Positions 25,764 to 35,070 of a DNA stretch of 64,000 nt are shown here, piece by piece. The DNA is taken from contig CAXXVF010000002.1 in assembly GCA_963663605.2 (NCBI GenBank), positions 2,294,001-2,358,000 on the forward strand, given 5' to 3'. Position numbers and translations under genes: made by a program. Under the pieces are notes generated by a model. That model searched no databases. It was not told the DNA's origin and saw only the letters and a list, made by a program, of their open reading frames with translations. Origin of the DNA: Sporobacter sp963663605. GTDB taxonomy: Bacteria; Bacillota; Clostridia; Oscillospirales; Oscillospiraceae. Numbering within the stretch: position 1 is the stretch's first letter; the number at the start of each line of letters is the position of its first letter.

Positions 25764-26786
25764 TTGGGAAAAAAGAATGAAAAAGACTTTTCAGATTACA
25801 ATCTGAAACCATCCGGAGCATATATTGACAGTCTTTCCGATTTTGCCGATCTTCTGGGCACAATCGATGAAGCGGAAAAGGCGGCAAATCAGATGCTTCT
25901 GGAAACCGGCGGAGCTTTGGAAAAAAACGCCCCGAAAACGTCCGCTGAGAACACGCCGGAAAAGCCGGATCTGCCGCAGCTGCTGGAACGGCTTGATTCT
26001 TTGGTTGGGCTTGAAAAGATCAAATCGAGCGTCAGAAGTCTTATAAACCTTGTAAAGGTGCGCAAGCTGCGGGAAGAAAACGGCCTGCGTGTCCCGCCCA
26101 TCTCGCTGCATATGGTTTTCATGGGCAATCCGGGCACCGGGAAGACGACGGTGGCGCGCATTCTATCCGAGCTTTACGCCGCTATAGGCGTTTTGTCAAA
26201 AGGCCATCTTACCGAAGTGGACCGGTCCGGCCTCGTCGCCGGTTATGTCGGACAGACGGCGATTAAAACAAGCGGCGTCATCAAAAACGCGCTTGGCGGT
26301 ATATTATTCATCGACGAAGCATACGCGCTGGTTTCAAACGACGGCGCCAACGATTTCGGGCACGAAGCTGTCGAAACGCTTTTAAAGGCGATGGAAGACC
26401 ACCGGGACGACTTCATCGTTATCGTCGCCGGTTATGAAAACCCGATGCGGGGCTTCGTATCGTCCAATCCCGGTTTGGAATCACGTTTTAACCGGTACTT
26501 TTTCTTCGAGGACTATACAAGCGGCGAGCTTTTAAAAATCTTCGAGATGCTGTGCGAGAAAAACGAATACATTTTATCGGACGCGTCGATAGAATTTGCA
26601 GAAGATTACTTCCTTCTGCTCTATGAGTCCAGAGACGACAATTTCGGCAACGCCCGCGACGTCCGAAATTTCTTTGAAAACATCGTTTCCGTCCATTCCG
26701 ACAGGGTCTCAGCCATTAAAAACCCGACGAGAAACGATTTGATGACCTTTACGAAAGACGATCTTGAAAAAGCGACGGCGCTGTGA
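25764..26786 (+). CDS. AAA ATPase, SpoVK/CbbX family
   Basis: A 340-residue AAA+ protein. After an unassigned 80-residue N-terminus, the ATPase has Walker A GNPGTGKTTVA, Walker B GGILFIDEAYAL and an arginine-finger region (SRFNRYFFF). SpoVK of Bacillus and CbbX are in this family and remodel partner proteins. A TTG at 25764 with GAGGTGATA five bases upstream is the best start; a GTG at 25755 overlaps that site. It is not followed by sporulation genes, so the partner is unknown. Confidence 0.82.
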   Translation: MGKKNEKDFSDYNLKPSGAYIDSLSDFADLLGTIDEAEKAANQMLLETGGALEKNAPKTSAENTPEKPDLPQLLERLDSLVGLEKIKSSVRSLINLVKVRKLREENGLRVPPISLHMVFMGNPGTGKTTVARILSELYAAIGVLSKGHLTEVDRSGLVAGYVGQTAIKTSGVIKNALGGILFIDEAYALVSNDGANDFGHEAVETLLKAMEDHRDDFIVIVAGYENPMRGFVSSNPGLESRFNRYFFFEDYTSGELLKIFEMLCEKNEYILSDASIEFAEDYFLLLYESRDDNFGNARDVRNFFENIVSVHSDRVSAIKNPTRNDLMTFTKDDLEKATAL

Positions 26787-26853
26787 CGCACCGTTTTTTA
26801 TGCATAATCGGACAAATTTGTATCAAACATAAAATAAACATTACGTTATACTG

Positions 26854-26882
26854 TTGACGTTTTGGGGCGACAGCGTTAAAAT
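26854..26882 (+). promoter_or_regulatory. Promoter of the liv operon
   Basis: TTGACG (26854-26859), 17 bases, TAAAAT (26877-26882). It predicts a start near 26890 and a leader of about 200 nt. That leader contains the hairpin TGGTCT-A-AGACCA (27020-27032) and a second partly paired element up to 27065. No known riboswitch was recognised. Confidence 0.65.
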
Positions 26883-27090
26883 TAGTTGATATTTTCAAAG
26901 CAAGGCTTAGTGTTTAATATTGTTAACAACCCGTGCTCCTGCATGGTTTTTTCTTTTAGTAGATATTTTCTTTAACACTTTAAAAAGTTAATCTATTTAT
27001 TTGGGTCAAAGCTTTATTTTGGTCTAAGACCAGACATGCCTGAAATCGCATGCCTGTCTTATGTATATGATGAAATTTGGAGGTAAAAAA

Positions 27091-28245
27091 ATGAAAAAAA
27101 TTCTCACTATTGCACTCGTAGTCATTCTGGCAGTCGGTTTGCTGGCAAGCTGCGGCAAAAAGGAAGCCGACACTATTAAAGTCGGCATACTCGGATGCCA
27201 CACCGGCGAATATGCCCAGTACGGCCTTGCCGTCTTAAACGGCGCACAGCTGTATGTCGACAAGGTCAATGCCGACGGCGGCATCAACGGCAAGCAAGTC
27301 GAGTCCATTGTCTATGACGACAAGGGCGACGCAACGGAAGCCGTCAACGCATTCAGCCGTATGGTTGACAACGACGGGATCACCGCACTTTTAGGCTCCG
27401 TGCTCTCCGGCGCGACGATTGCCGTCGTGCAGGACGCCCCGAGCAACATGCCCATCATCACCGCTTCGGCAACGGCGGCGGAAGTCACCTATAACGAAGG
27501 CAAGGTCTACAGCAACGTTTTCCGCACATGCTTCATCGACCCGTTCCAGGGACAGAAAATGGCTCAGTACGCGGGTGAGCTATTGCAGGCAAAAACAGCG
27601 GCCGTTGTTTTTGAAACCGGTAACGATTACGCCGTTGGCCTCAAAGACGCTTTCATCGCGGAATGCGAAACGCTTGGCATCACGGTCGTAGCGGATGAAG
27701 GCTATTCCACAGGCGATAAAGACTTCAAGAGCCAGCTGACGAATATCAACTCAAAGGGCGCCGACGTCATATTCCTGCCGAACTATTACGAGGATAACGC
27801 GCTCATCGTCACACAGGCCCGCCAGATCGGCATCGACTCCGTATTCATGGGCGGCGACGGCTGGGCCAGCATCTCCAAATACGCGACTGCCGAAGACCTC
27901 GAAGGCAGCATCTACTGCTCGGCATACGCGGCCGGCTCGACCGACGAGATCAAGGATTTTGAAGCTACCTATACGGAAGAATTCGGCACGGACACGCTCA
28001 ACATGTTCGCAGCGCTCGGTTATGACGCGGCCGTCGTCCTGCTCGACGCGCTCGCAGCTGCAGAGGACAAAGGCCTGGATACCGGCTCGGACGACTATAA
28101 AGACGCCGTCATCGATGCTATGAAGAACACGACTTCCGTCGGCATCACCAGCACGTATGCATTTGACGAATACAACAACCCGATCAAGGACGCCGTCATC
28201 ATCAAGATAGAAGGCGGCAGCGAAAACTTCTCACTGATGTTCTAA
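27091..28245 (+). CDS. livK: Branched-chain amino acid binding lipoprotein (LivK)
   Basis: A 384-residue type I periplasmic-binding-fold lipoprotein. The signal peptide ends with the lipobox LLASC, and the mature domain starts with TIKVGILGCHTGEYAQYG. It captures Leu, Ile or Val (or a related amino acid) for the LivHMGF translocator encoded downstream. The ATG at 27091 follows GGAGG with an ideal gap; the upstream in-frame ATG codons lack a site. It is the first gene of the liv operon. Confidence 0.93.
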   Translation: MKKILTIALVVILAVGLLASCGKKEADTIKVGILGCHTGEYAQYGLAVLNGAQLYVDKVNADGGINGKQVESIVYDDKGDATEAVNAFSRMVDNDGITALLGSVLSGATIAVVQDAPSNMPIITASATAAEVTYNEGKVYSNVFRTCFIDPFQGQKMAQYAGELLQAKTAAVVFETGNDYAVGLKDAFIAECETLGITVVADEGYSTGDKDFKSQLTNINSKGADVIFLPNYYEDNALIVTQARQIGIDSVFMGGDGWASISKYATAEDLEGSIYCSAYAAGSTDEIKDFEATYTEEFGTDTLNMFAALGYDAAVVLLDALAAAEDKGLDTGSDDYKDAVIDAMKNTTSVGITSTYAFDEYNNPIKDAVIIKIEGGSENFSLMF

Positions 28246-28263
28246 TACCTGCACAAAAACCAT

Positions 28264-28292
28264 ATCGGGGAGGCTCTGCCCTCCCCGGCATG
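28264..28292 (+). terminator. Hairpin between livK and livH
   Basis: CGGGGAGG (28266-28273) pairs with CCTCCCCG (28280-28287), followed by a weak T-rich stretch. It probably protects the livK message or partly terminates transcription, raising binding-protein levels over the permease genes. Confidence 0.55.
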
Positions 28293-28429
28293 GTTTCCTT
28301 TTCATATTGCCCAAAACAATTCGCAAAAAGCGTAATAATACCATTGTAACAGTATTGAATAAACTGATATAATACCTTTGTTTTTAGTGTTTTATGTCCG
28401 TTATACTTATTTTGAAAGAATGATAGAAG

Positions 28430-29317
28430 ATGTCTGCTTTTTCTACCATAATCAGTCAGCTCTTCAACGGGCTGCAGTCCGGTTCCGTCTACGCCCTGAT
28501 AGCGATAGGCTACAGTATGGTATACGGGATCATCATGCTCTTAAATTTCGCACATGGCGAAATTATTATGGTCGGCGCCTATGTGGCGTGGATCATGATG
28601 ACGCTTCTCGGTTTGCCGCCCGTCGTCGGCGTCGTCGCAGCGATTGCCGGCTGCACGATTTTAGGCGTAACAATCGAAAAAGTCGCGTATGCCCCGCTGC
28701 GCAAATCCCCGCGTTTATCCTTGTTGATAACAGCCATCGGCATTTCGTTTTTCCTGCAAAACATCGCGCAGCTCATCATGGGCGCAGGCGCTAAAGCAAT
28801 GCCCGTCATCGTCAGCGGCTCCAGCATTAAACTCGACGGCGTCAACATCAGCTTTGTCGCAATCGTCACGATCGTGGCCGCGCTCATTTCCATGGCGCTT
28901 TTATCGCTGCTTATACAAAAAACAAAAATGGGCAAGGCCATGCGCGCCGTTTCCGAGGATATGGGCGCGGCGCAGCTCATGGGTATCAGCGTTAACCGCA
29001 CCATTTCGTTCACGTTCGCGCTCGGCTCCGGTCTGGCCGGGATCGGCGCTGTGCTTTACAGTTGTGCCTACCCGCAGGCCTCTCCTACAATGGGCGCCAT
29101 GCTGGGGCTCAAGGCTTTTGTCGCGGCTGTTTTAGGCGGTATCGGCTCGATCCCAGGCGCAATGATCGGCGGTTTCGCTATAGGGCTTTTAGAAGCGCTT
29201 GTATCCGCCATCGGCCTTTCGGTCTGGAAAGACGGCGTCGTATTCGCTATTTTGATCATAGTACTGCTCGTTAAACCGACCGGTATTTTAGGGCGGCCGA
29301 TGACGGAAAAGGTATAG
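28430..29317 (+). CDS. livH: Branched-chain amino acid permease LivH
   Basis: A 295-residue LivH-type permease with eight or more hydrophobic helices and the family segment LNFAHGEIIMVGAYVAW, followed by GLKAFVAAVLGGIGSIPGA. It pairs with LivM in the membrane to transport branched-chain amino acids. The ribosome site is weak (GAAAGAATGATAGAAG). It ends with TAG at 29315, 11 bases before livM. Confidence 0.93.
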   Translation: MSAFSTIISQLFNGLQSGSVYALIAIGYSMVYGIIMLLNFAHGEIIMVGAYVAWIMMTLLGLPPVVGVVAAIAGCTILGVTIEKVAYAPLRKSPRLSLLITAIGISFFLQNIAQLIMGAGAKAMPVIVSGSSIKLDGVNISFVAIVTIVAALISMALLSLLIQKTKMGKAMRAVSEDMGAAQLMGISVNRTISFTFALGSGLAGIGAVLYSCAYPQASPTMGAMLGLKAFVAAVLGGIGSIPGAMIGGFAIGLLEALVSAIGLSVWKDGVVFAILIIVLLVKPTGILGRPMTEKV

Positions 29318-29328
29318 GGGGTATCGCT

Positions 29329-30372
29329 GTGCAGACAAAACTAAAAAATATCCCCATGCCTGTTCGCTACCTTATAAATACGGCCGTATTCATCGTCTTT
29401 CTCGCCGTCGTTTTTATCCTGATCAATACGAAAACCATTTCAAATTATTATAATAAGGTCATAATGCTTATCGGCATCAATATCATTTTGGCCGTATCTC
29501 TGAATCTGGCGGCGGGATACCTTGGACAGCTGCCGCTGGGACACGCCGGGTTTATGGCCGTCGGAGCCTACGCGTCGGCCATATTCATGAAAGCCGCTTC
29601 ATCGATGCCGCTTATCGTTTCATTGCCGCTCGGACTTCTGATCGGCGGAATCGTCGCGGGCATTTTCGGGTTTATTATCGGTATCCCGGCACTGCGCCTT
29701 CGGGGCGACTATCTGGCCATCATCACGCTCGGGTTCGGGGAGATTATCCGCGTCGTGCTGACCAACATAGACAGTGTGCTCGGCTTTGATTTTACCTACG
29801 GCGCGTCCAGCCTGAAAAACATCCCAAAAACCACAACTTTTCTCGGGACATTTATCTGTGTCGGCATTGTATGCTTTGCCATTCACGCAATGATGAAATC
29901 CCGTCACGGGCGGGCTGTCCTGTCCATCCGGGAAAACGAGATCGCTGCCGAATCCTGCGGCATCAGCACGACTTACTATAAAACCATGGCGTTTGTCATG
30001 TCCGCTTTTTTCGCAGGCGTCGCGGGTTCTCTATATGCCGGATACCTCGGCATCCTCAATCCGTCCGACTTTGACTTTATGAAATCGATCGAAATACTCG
30101 TCATGGTCGTTCTGGGCGGTATGGGCTCCATGATCGGCTCCGTGATCTCAGCGACCGTCCTTACAGCCCTGCCGGAGCTTTTACGCGCATTCTCCGAATA
30201 TCGTATGGTTTTCTATTCGCTGCTGCTGGTCGTCGTCATGATCTTCAAGCCGACCGGACTCATGGGTACGTACGACTTTTCGCTTTCGCGCCTTTTGGGC
30301 AGGTCCGCGGACAGATTGCCCTCCCGAACACCCGCCTCAAAAAACGACAGCATGAACGGAGGTGGCCGCTGA
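29329..30372 (+). CDS. livM: Branched-chain amino acid permease LivM
   Basis: A 347-residue LivM-type permease with about nine helices. The family block GYLGQLPLGHAGFMAVGAYA and the cytoplasmic EAA-like region (SIRENEIAAESCGI) are present. It starts with GTG at 29329 behind AGGGGG and ends sharing one base with livG (TGATG). The C-terminal tail of about 25 polar residues is longer than usual and of unknown use. Confidence 0.93.
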   Translation: MQTKLKNIPMPVRYLINTAVFIVFLAVVFILINTKTISNYYNKVIMLIGINIILAVSLNLAAGYLGQLPLGHAGFMAVGAYASAIFMKAASSMPLIVSLPLGLLIGGIVAGIFGFIIGIPALRLRGDYLAIITLGFGEIIRVVLTNIDSVLGFDFTYGASSLKNIPKTTTFLGTFICVGIVCFAIHAMMKSRHGRAVLSIRENEIAAESCGISTTYYKTMAFVMSAFFAGVAGSLYAGYLGILNPSDFDFMKSIEILVMVVLGGMGSMIGSVISATVLTALPELLRAFSEYRMVFYSLLLVVVMIFKPTGLMGTYDFSLSRLLGRSADRLPSRTPASKNDSMNGGGR

Positions 30373-31202
30373 TGTCCATACACGACGTGCATGAAACACT
30401 GATCCCCGACCGGGACAAGGACAAGTCTCCGGCTATCGAATGTATCGGACTGGGCATCGACTTCGGCGGTCTGACGGCTGTTGACGATTTCAATTTTACG
30501 CTGGGGCGCACGGAAATCGCAGGCCTTATCGGGCCCAACGGCGCCGGCAAAACGACGGTCTTCAACCTCCTGACTAAGGTCTACCAGCCCACGCGCGGCC
30601 GGATGCTTCTGGAAGGCAAAGACACAAAAGATATGAATACCGCGCAGGCAAATAAAGCCGGCATCGCACGCACTTTCCAGAATATCCGCCTGTTCAAAAA
30701 TCTAACCGTGATGGAAAACGTGCTTATCGGGCTGCATAACGAAATGAGCTACAATCTGGCGGAGGCGGTCTTTCGTCTGGGGCACTACTGGCGCGCAGAA
30801 AAAATCGCAAAAAATCGCGCGTTTGAACTACTGTCTATTTTCAACATGCAGGATATGGCTGAAAATAACGCCGGCAGTCTGCCGTACGGCGCGCAGCGCC
30901 GGCTGGAGATCGTCCGGGCGCTGGCCACAAATCCCACGCTGCTGCTGCTGGATGAGCCTGCGGCCGGCATGAACCCGTCCGAAACCGGCTCGCTGATGGA
31001 AAACATCCGTAAGATCCGCGATACCTTTGAGATTTCGATCCTTTTGATCGAGCACGATATGAATCTCGTCATGGGCATCTGTGAAGGCATCGCCGTCTTG
31101 AATTACGGTAAAATCATCGCAAAGGGGACGCCAGAGGAAATCAAGAACGACCCGGACGTTATCGAGGCGTATCTCGGAAAGAGAGGCGCTGACGCATGCT
31201 GA
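30372..31202 (+). CDS. livG: Branched-chain amino acid ABC ATPase LivG
   Basis: A 276-residue ATPase with Walker A GPNGAGKTT, the LivG-type Q-loop region (ARTFQNIRLFKNLTVMENVL), a degenerate signature (SLPYGAQRRLEIVRAL) and Walker B LLLLDEPAAGMNPSE. It powers LivHM together with LivF. It overlaps livM by one base and livF by seven. Confidence 0.94.
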   Translation: MSIHDVHETLIPDRDKDKSPAIECIGLGIDFGGLTAVDDFNFTLGRTEIAGLIGPNGAGKTTVFNLLTKVYQPTRGRMLLEGKDTKDMNTAQANKAGIARTFQNIRLFKNLTVMENVLIGLHNEMSYNLAEAVFRLGHYWRAEKIAKNRAFELLSIFNMQDMAENNAGSLPYGAQRRLEIVRALATNPTLLLLDEPAAGMNPSETGSLMENIRKIRDTFEISILLIEHDMNLVMGICEGIAVLNYGKIIAKGTPEEIKNDPDVIEAYLGKRGADAC

Positions 31203-31894
31203 ATGTTAATAATATAGACGTTTTTTATGGTCCCATACACGCCATTAAAGGCATATCATTCGAGGTCCATCCCGGAGAAGTCGTCGCGCTAATCGGCGCC
31301 AACGGCGCCGGCAAGTCAACGGTTTTAAAAACGATCTCAGGCCTGCTGCGTCCAAAAACCGGTAGCATCTTTTTTGACGGCAGCGATATTACAAAAACGG
31401 ACGCCCATAAAATCGTCCGGGCGGGTCTGGCGCATGTCCCGGAGGGGCGCAGGATCTTCCTCCAGATGACCGTGATGGAAAATCTCGAAATGGGCGCATT
31501 TACGCAGAAAGCGGTTTCGACAGACGATCTGGATTCCATATTTGCGCGATTCCCCAGGCTCAAAGAACGCCGGAAACAGATCGCCGGAACGCTGTCGGGC
31601 GGCGAACAGCAAATGCTGTCCATGGGCCGCGCGCTCATGAGCAAGCCGAAGCTGATGATGCTCGACGAACCGTCGATGGGGTTGGCGCCTATCCTGGTCG
31701 AGCAGGTCTTCGAAATCATCGCCGAACTCAACAAGGCCGGCACGACGATCCTGCTCGTTGAGCAAAACGCGGGCATGGCGCTTGATGTAGCCGACCGCGC
31801 GTATGTTCTGGAAACAGGCAATATAACGCTTACGGGTACCGGCGAAGAGCTTTCATGCAGCGACGAGATTAAAAAAGCGTATCTGGGCGGCTGA
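31196..31894 (+). CDS. livF: Branched-chain amino acid ABC ATPase LivF
   Basis: A 232-residue ATPase with Walker A GANGAGKST, signature LSGGEQQMLSMGRAL and Walker B LMMLDEPSMGLAP. It is the second ATPase of the Liv importer and closes the operon, which ends at the terminator at 31921. The livKHMGF order is the standard one. Confidence 0.94.
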   Translation: MLNVNNIDVFYGPIHAIKGISFEVHPGEVVALIGANGAGKSTVLKTISGLLRPKTGSIFFDGSDITKTDAHKIVRAGLAHVPEGRRIFLQMTVMENLEMGAFTQKAVSTDDLDSIFARFPRLKERRKQIAGTLSGGEQQMLSMGRALMSKPKLMMLDEPSMGLAPILVEQVFEIIAELNKAGTTILLVEQNAGMALDVADRAYVLETGNITLTGTGEELSCSDEIKKAYLGG

Positions 31895-31920
31895 TACGGG
31901 CACACAGTATATAAAAACAA

Positions 31921-31957
31921 AACGCGAGCGGGAGATACCCGCTCGCGTTAAAATTTT
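31921..31957. terminator. Terminator at the end of the liv operon
   Basis: A 12-bp stem (31921-31932 with 31938-31949) lies between livF and the convergent acyl-CoA synthetase. A and T flanks on both sides would let it act on both strands. Confidence 0.8.
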
Positions 31958-31959
31958 TA

Positions 31960-33672
31960 CTATCCGTTTGCCAGTTTCTTTTCGGCCTCTTCTTTTTCCA
32001 GAACCGTATAGGCGACTTTTCCAACAAGCGTTTTCGGAAGGGTGTCACGGTACTCAAATTCATACGGCATGGCGTATTTGGCGATATGCTTTTTGCAGTG
32101 CTCCATAATAGATGCTTTGATATCCCCGGTGGCTTCCGCATGGTCCCGAAGTACGACAAACGCTTTGATCTTTTGGATTTTATATGGATCCGGCACCCCG
32201 ATGACGCAGCTTGTCAGCACCTTCTCATGCGCTTCAATCACGCTTTCGATCTGAGACGGATAAATGCTGTAGCCGGACGATACGATCATGCGCTTGATCC
32301 TCTGACGGAAGTAGACGAAACCCTCTTCATCCATTTTACCCAAATCGCCCGTGTGAAGCCAGACACGGTTGTCGTCATGCGTCTGCATCGCCTGTGCCGT
32401 TTCCTCCGGATTGTTGTCATATCCCTTCATCAGCGTCGGCCCCGTCAGGCAGATCTCGCCGTCTTCCCCGTAGGGGACCGTCTGCTGTGTTCCGGGCTTG
32501 ACGATTTTATAATATGTATCGGGAAACGGAATGCCGATGCTGCCCTCAACATAAAAATCCGGTGGTGTCAGGCAGCTGGCCGTAACGCATTCCGTCAGGC
32601 CGTATCCTTCACGGATCTGCACCGACGCGCCGTGCGCCTCTAAAAATTCGTCGACCTTGCGTTTTAGCGCAATGGACAGCGAGTCTCCGCCGCTGAAAAC
32701 GCCTTCCAGCTGCGACATATCCAGTTTTTCTAGTGTTTTGATGCGCAGAAGCGCCTCAAACAGGGTCGGTACGCCGGCAATATAATGGGGTCTGTATTTT
32801 TTCAGGAGGTCGGCATAAGATGAGACCGAAAACTGTGGCACCAGAATATCGGTACCGCCATGGATGAGCGCAGTGTGGATGCAGACGCCAAGTCCAAAGC
32901 CGTGGAACACCGGCATGATGGCAAGCATACCGTGTCCGGGGACGATGCAGTCGCCGGCGGCGGCTGTCTGCATGGCCAGCGCATTGAAATTAAGGTTTGT
33001 GAGCAGGATCCCTTTTGTCTTTCCAGACGTCCCGCCGCTGTACAGGATGGCTGCAAGGTCCCCACCTGTCCGTTTGACGGCATAATCCTTTGAAGTCCCG
33101 GAGCCCTTGGCGATCAGTTCCTTCCAGCGGACGATATGCCCGCTTGTTTTCATCCGTTTGATGCCCCGTCCTTTTGTCAGCCGATACCCTATTTTTTTGA
33201 TGCCGGCAAGGCCGTCGTCTATGCCGGCAAGGATAAGCATGCGGAGATTGATCCGCTCTTTTATAGCTTCAAATTTCGGATAAAACTGGTCGAGCGTCAA
33301 AGCGGCCACGCTTTGACTGCTGTTTATATAAAAAACGATTTCTTCCTCGGCAGACAGCGGATGAATCATATTCGCTACGGCGCCGATCCTGTTGACGGCA
33401 TAAAACATGATGATCGCCTGCGGCGTGTTCGGCATGCAGATCGTCACGCGCTCGTCCGTTTTTATCCCGGCGGCAGAGAGCGCGCGGGCACACGCTTCGA
33501 TTTTCTCGGCAAACGCTTTGTACGTTGCTTTTGTTCCGAAAAAATCATACGCAATGATATCGGGGTATTCTTCGGCAGCTTTAAAAATAAGGTCTGCCAT
33601 TGAACAATCCGGGTAATCAAGACTTCTGGGGATATTCCCGTAGTGCTTGAACCAGGGCGCATTTTGATCCAT
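31960..33672 (-). CDS. AMP-forming acyl-CoA synthetase
   Basis: A 570-residue ANL-superfamily ligase. The phosphate loop is YSGGTSGKTKGI, the adenine motif is REGYGLTE, the aspartate motif HTGDLGKMDEEG, and the C-terminal catalytic Lys is in PKTLVGKVAYTVLE. It activates a fatty or other carboxylic acid with ATP and CoA. GGAGGTGCATC before the ATG at 33672 fixes the start. Its position opposite the liv operon is consistent with amino-acid-derived short acids, but specificity is not readable. Confidence 0.88.
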   Translation of the reverse strand: MDQNAPWFKHYGNIPRSLDYPDCSMADLIFKAAEEYPDIIAYDFFGTKATYKAFAEKIEACARALSAAGIKTDERVTICMPNTPQAIIMFYAVNRIGAVANMIHPLSAEEEIVFYINSSQSVAALTLDQFYPKFEAIKERINLRMLILAGIDDGLAGIKKIGYRLTKGRGIKRMKTSGHIVRWKELIAKGSGTSKDYAVKRTGGDLAAILYSGGTSGKTKGILLTNLNFNALAMQTAAAGDCIVPGHGMLAIMPVFHGFGLGVCIHTALIHGGTDILVPQFSVSSYADLLKKYRPHYIAGVPTLFEALLRIKTLEKLDMSQLEGVFSGGDSLSIALKRKVDEFLEAHGASVQIREGYGLTECVTASCLTPPDFYVEGSIGIPFPDTYYKIVKPGTQQTVPYGEDGEICLTGPTLMKGYDNNPEETAQAMQTHDDNRVWLHTGDLGKMDEEGFVYFRQRIKRMIVSSGYSIYPSQIESVIEAHEKVLTSCVIGVPDPYKIQKIKAFVVLRDHAEATGDIKASIMEHCKKHIAKYAMPYEFEYRDTLPKTLVGKVAYTVLEKEEAEKKLANG

Positions 33673-33692
33673 GATGCACCTCCAACAAAAAG

Positions 33693-33725
33693 TGTGGTAT
33701 ACCGCCTTTTTTGCAGTATACCACA
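33693..33725 (-). promoter_or_regulatory. Inverted repeat upstream of the acyl-CoA synthetase
   Basis: TGTGGTATAC (33693-33702) and GTATACCACA (33716-33725) form a perfect 10-bp inverted repeat with a 13-base spacer, 21-53 bases upstream of the start codon. It could be a repressor operator (each arm contains GTATAC) or an mRNA hairpin. Confidence 0.5.
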
Positions 33726-33779
33726 TATCGCCCGGCTTCAACAACATGAATGTGCCGGCCGGCGTTTACTTATAACAGA

Positions 33780-34541
33780 CTAGACGACCAGTTTGCGCCG
33801 AATGGATCCGATGCTGTCGTCTCGTACGCCGCAGGCCGTGACATAGCCCGTTACGCCGCCGTATTCTTTTTCAAAATACCCAAGCAGACGCTGTATGTTT
33901 TTCGGGCTTGTCTTAAAGAACGGATCGGTGATACGGACGGTCTCATCCGGCCAATGCTCCAAATAAATGCGTATCAGGTCTTCATATACCGGCGTGAGAT
34001 ATACCTCGGAAACACAGTAATCCGCCGTAATGTCGTCATTTGAGACGCCGCAGAGCCCTAATAGAAGCGCCGATATCATGCCGGTCCTGTCTTTGCCTGT
34101 CGTACAGTTGATTATAACGCCCCCCGTGCTTTCCGATATCAGCTCAAGCGTACGGCGGACCCAGTCTTTGCAGCCATCCGCCATTTCAACATACTTCTCG
34201 CCCCAGTCCACATAAGACGTAACGGCAGGCCCCTGTTCTTTTTTCCTTGAACCGAAGGCCACCTGTTCGTTGAACGTCGGGCTCCTTAAATACCGGAGCC
34301 ATTCAATATCCTTTAAAGAACTCGGCTGTCTCTCGACTTCCCTGTCGCCCCTGAAATCGATCGACGTTGTGATCCCGTATTCTCTTAAGAATTCAAGGTC
34401 TTTATCCGTTAGCTTCAGCGGCGCCTCGCTTCGGATAAGCGTATTGAATTTCGTGATCCTTCCGTCGTTTGTAGGGTACCCGCCCAGGTCTCTGGCGTTT
34501 AAAAGACCGGATATGGGCAGCCGGCGGTAACACTTTTCCAT
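33780..34541 (-). CDS. Tyrosine/lipid phosphatase of the PtpB type
   Basis: A 253-residue protein-tyrosine-phosphatase-fold enzyme related to PtpB-like dual/lipid phosphatases, with NARDLGGYPTNDGRI at the N-terminus and the P-loop NCTTGKDRTGM. Cys and Arg of the CX5R loop are present, but the residue before Cys is Asn where His is usual, which may lower activity or shift preference. The substrate could be a phosphoprotein or a phosphoinositide-like lipid. It is monocistronic. Confidence 0.8.
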   Translation of the reverse strand: MEKCYRRLPISGLLNARDLGGYPTNDGRITKFNTLIRSEAPLKLTDKDLEFLREYGITTSIDFRGDREVERQPSSLKDIEWLRYLRSPTFNEQVAFGSRKKEQGPAVTSYVDWGEKYVEMADGCKDWVRRTLELISESTGGVIINCTTGKDRTGMISALLLGLCGVSNDDITADYCVSEVYLTPVYEDLIRIYLEHWPDETVRITDPFFKTSPKNIQRLLGYFEKEYGGVTGYVTACGVRDDSIGSIRRKLVV

Positions 34542-35070
34542 AATGATCTCCTCTTTTTCGGGTTGCGTTGCTGATCGTTCTCTGTTTCACGCATTGCGTT
34601 ACTTAAAACGCATAGGTTTAGCGGTTTTTTATAACTGAGTAGTTGCAGCAACGATAGGATAACGGCAAATCATCAAACACCCATACCAGTATACCATCTG
34701 AAATCAACGATATAACAGCCGTTATGTCATAAAAACGCTTATAATCACATTGAACTGAGTAAGAATGCGTCTTCTTCCTCTTTTCGACAGCTTCCGACAC
34801 AAGCAAATGGTAAAACGTGGATAATTCTGTGGGTTTGTTGATAACTCTCAGGAAGCGCCGATCAGCTTGTCCCTTCTTTTTTATTGAATAAATATCTCAA
34901 TTACATTATAATATTATCTGGCGGATAATTCAAAAAGGTATCTGCAAAATAGTAATGGAAATCAAATCTTCCCGTATACGCGTTATAGTTACTTATAAAA
35001 AAATGCCCTGCATTCTGAAAACGCCGTGGTCACCTCGACGACCCGGTAAGAAAGAAGGTGTCCTGCCATA
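34542..35070. other. 529-bp intergenic region with one strong promoter
   Basis: TTGAAT (34885-34890), 17 bases, TATAAT (34908-34913) is a near-consensus promoter for the NYN gene and leaves a leader of about 150 nt. The rest of the stretch shows no supported gene; one DnaA-box-like GTGGATAA near 34826 is isolated. Confidence 0.6.

Noticed and set aside
34820..34850. DnaA boxes / replication origin
   Set aside because: A single GTGGATAA with no cluster, no dnaA/dnaN genes and no clear unwinding element.
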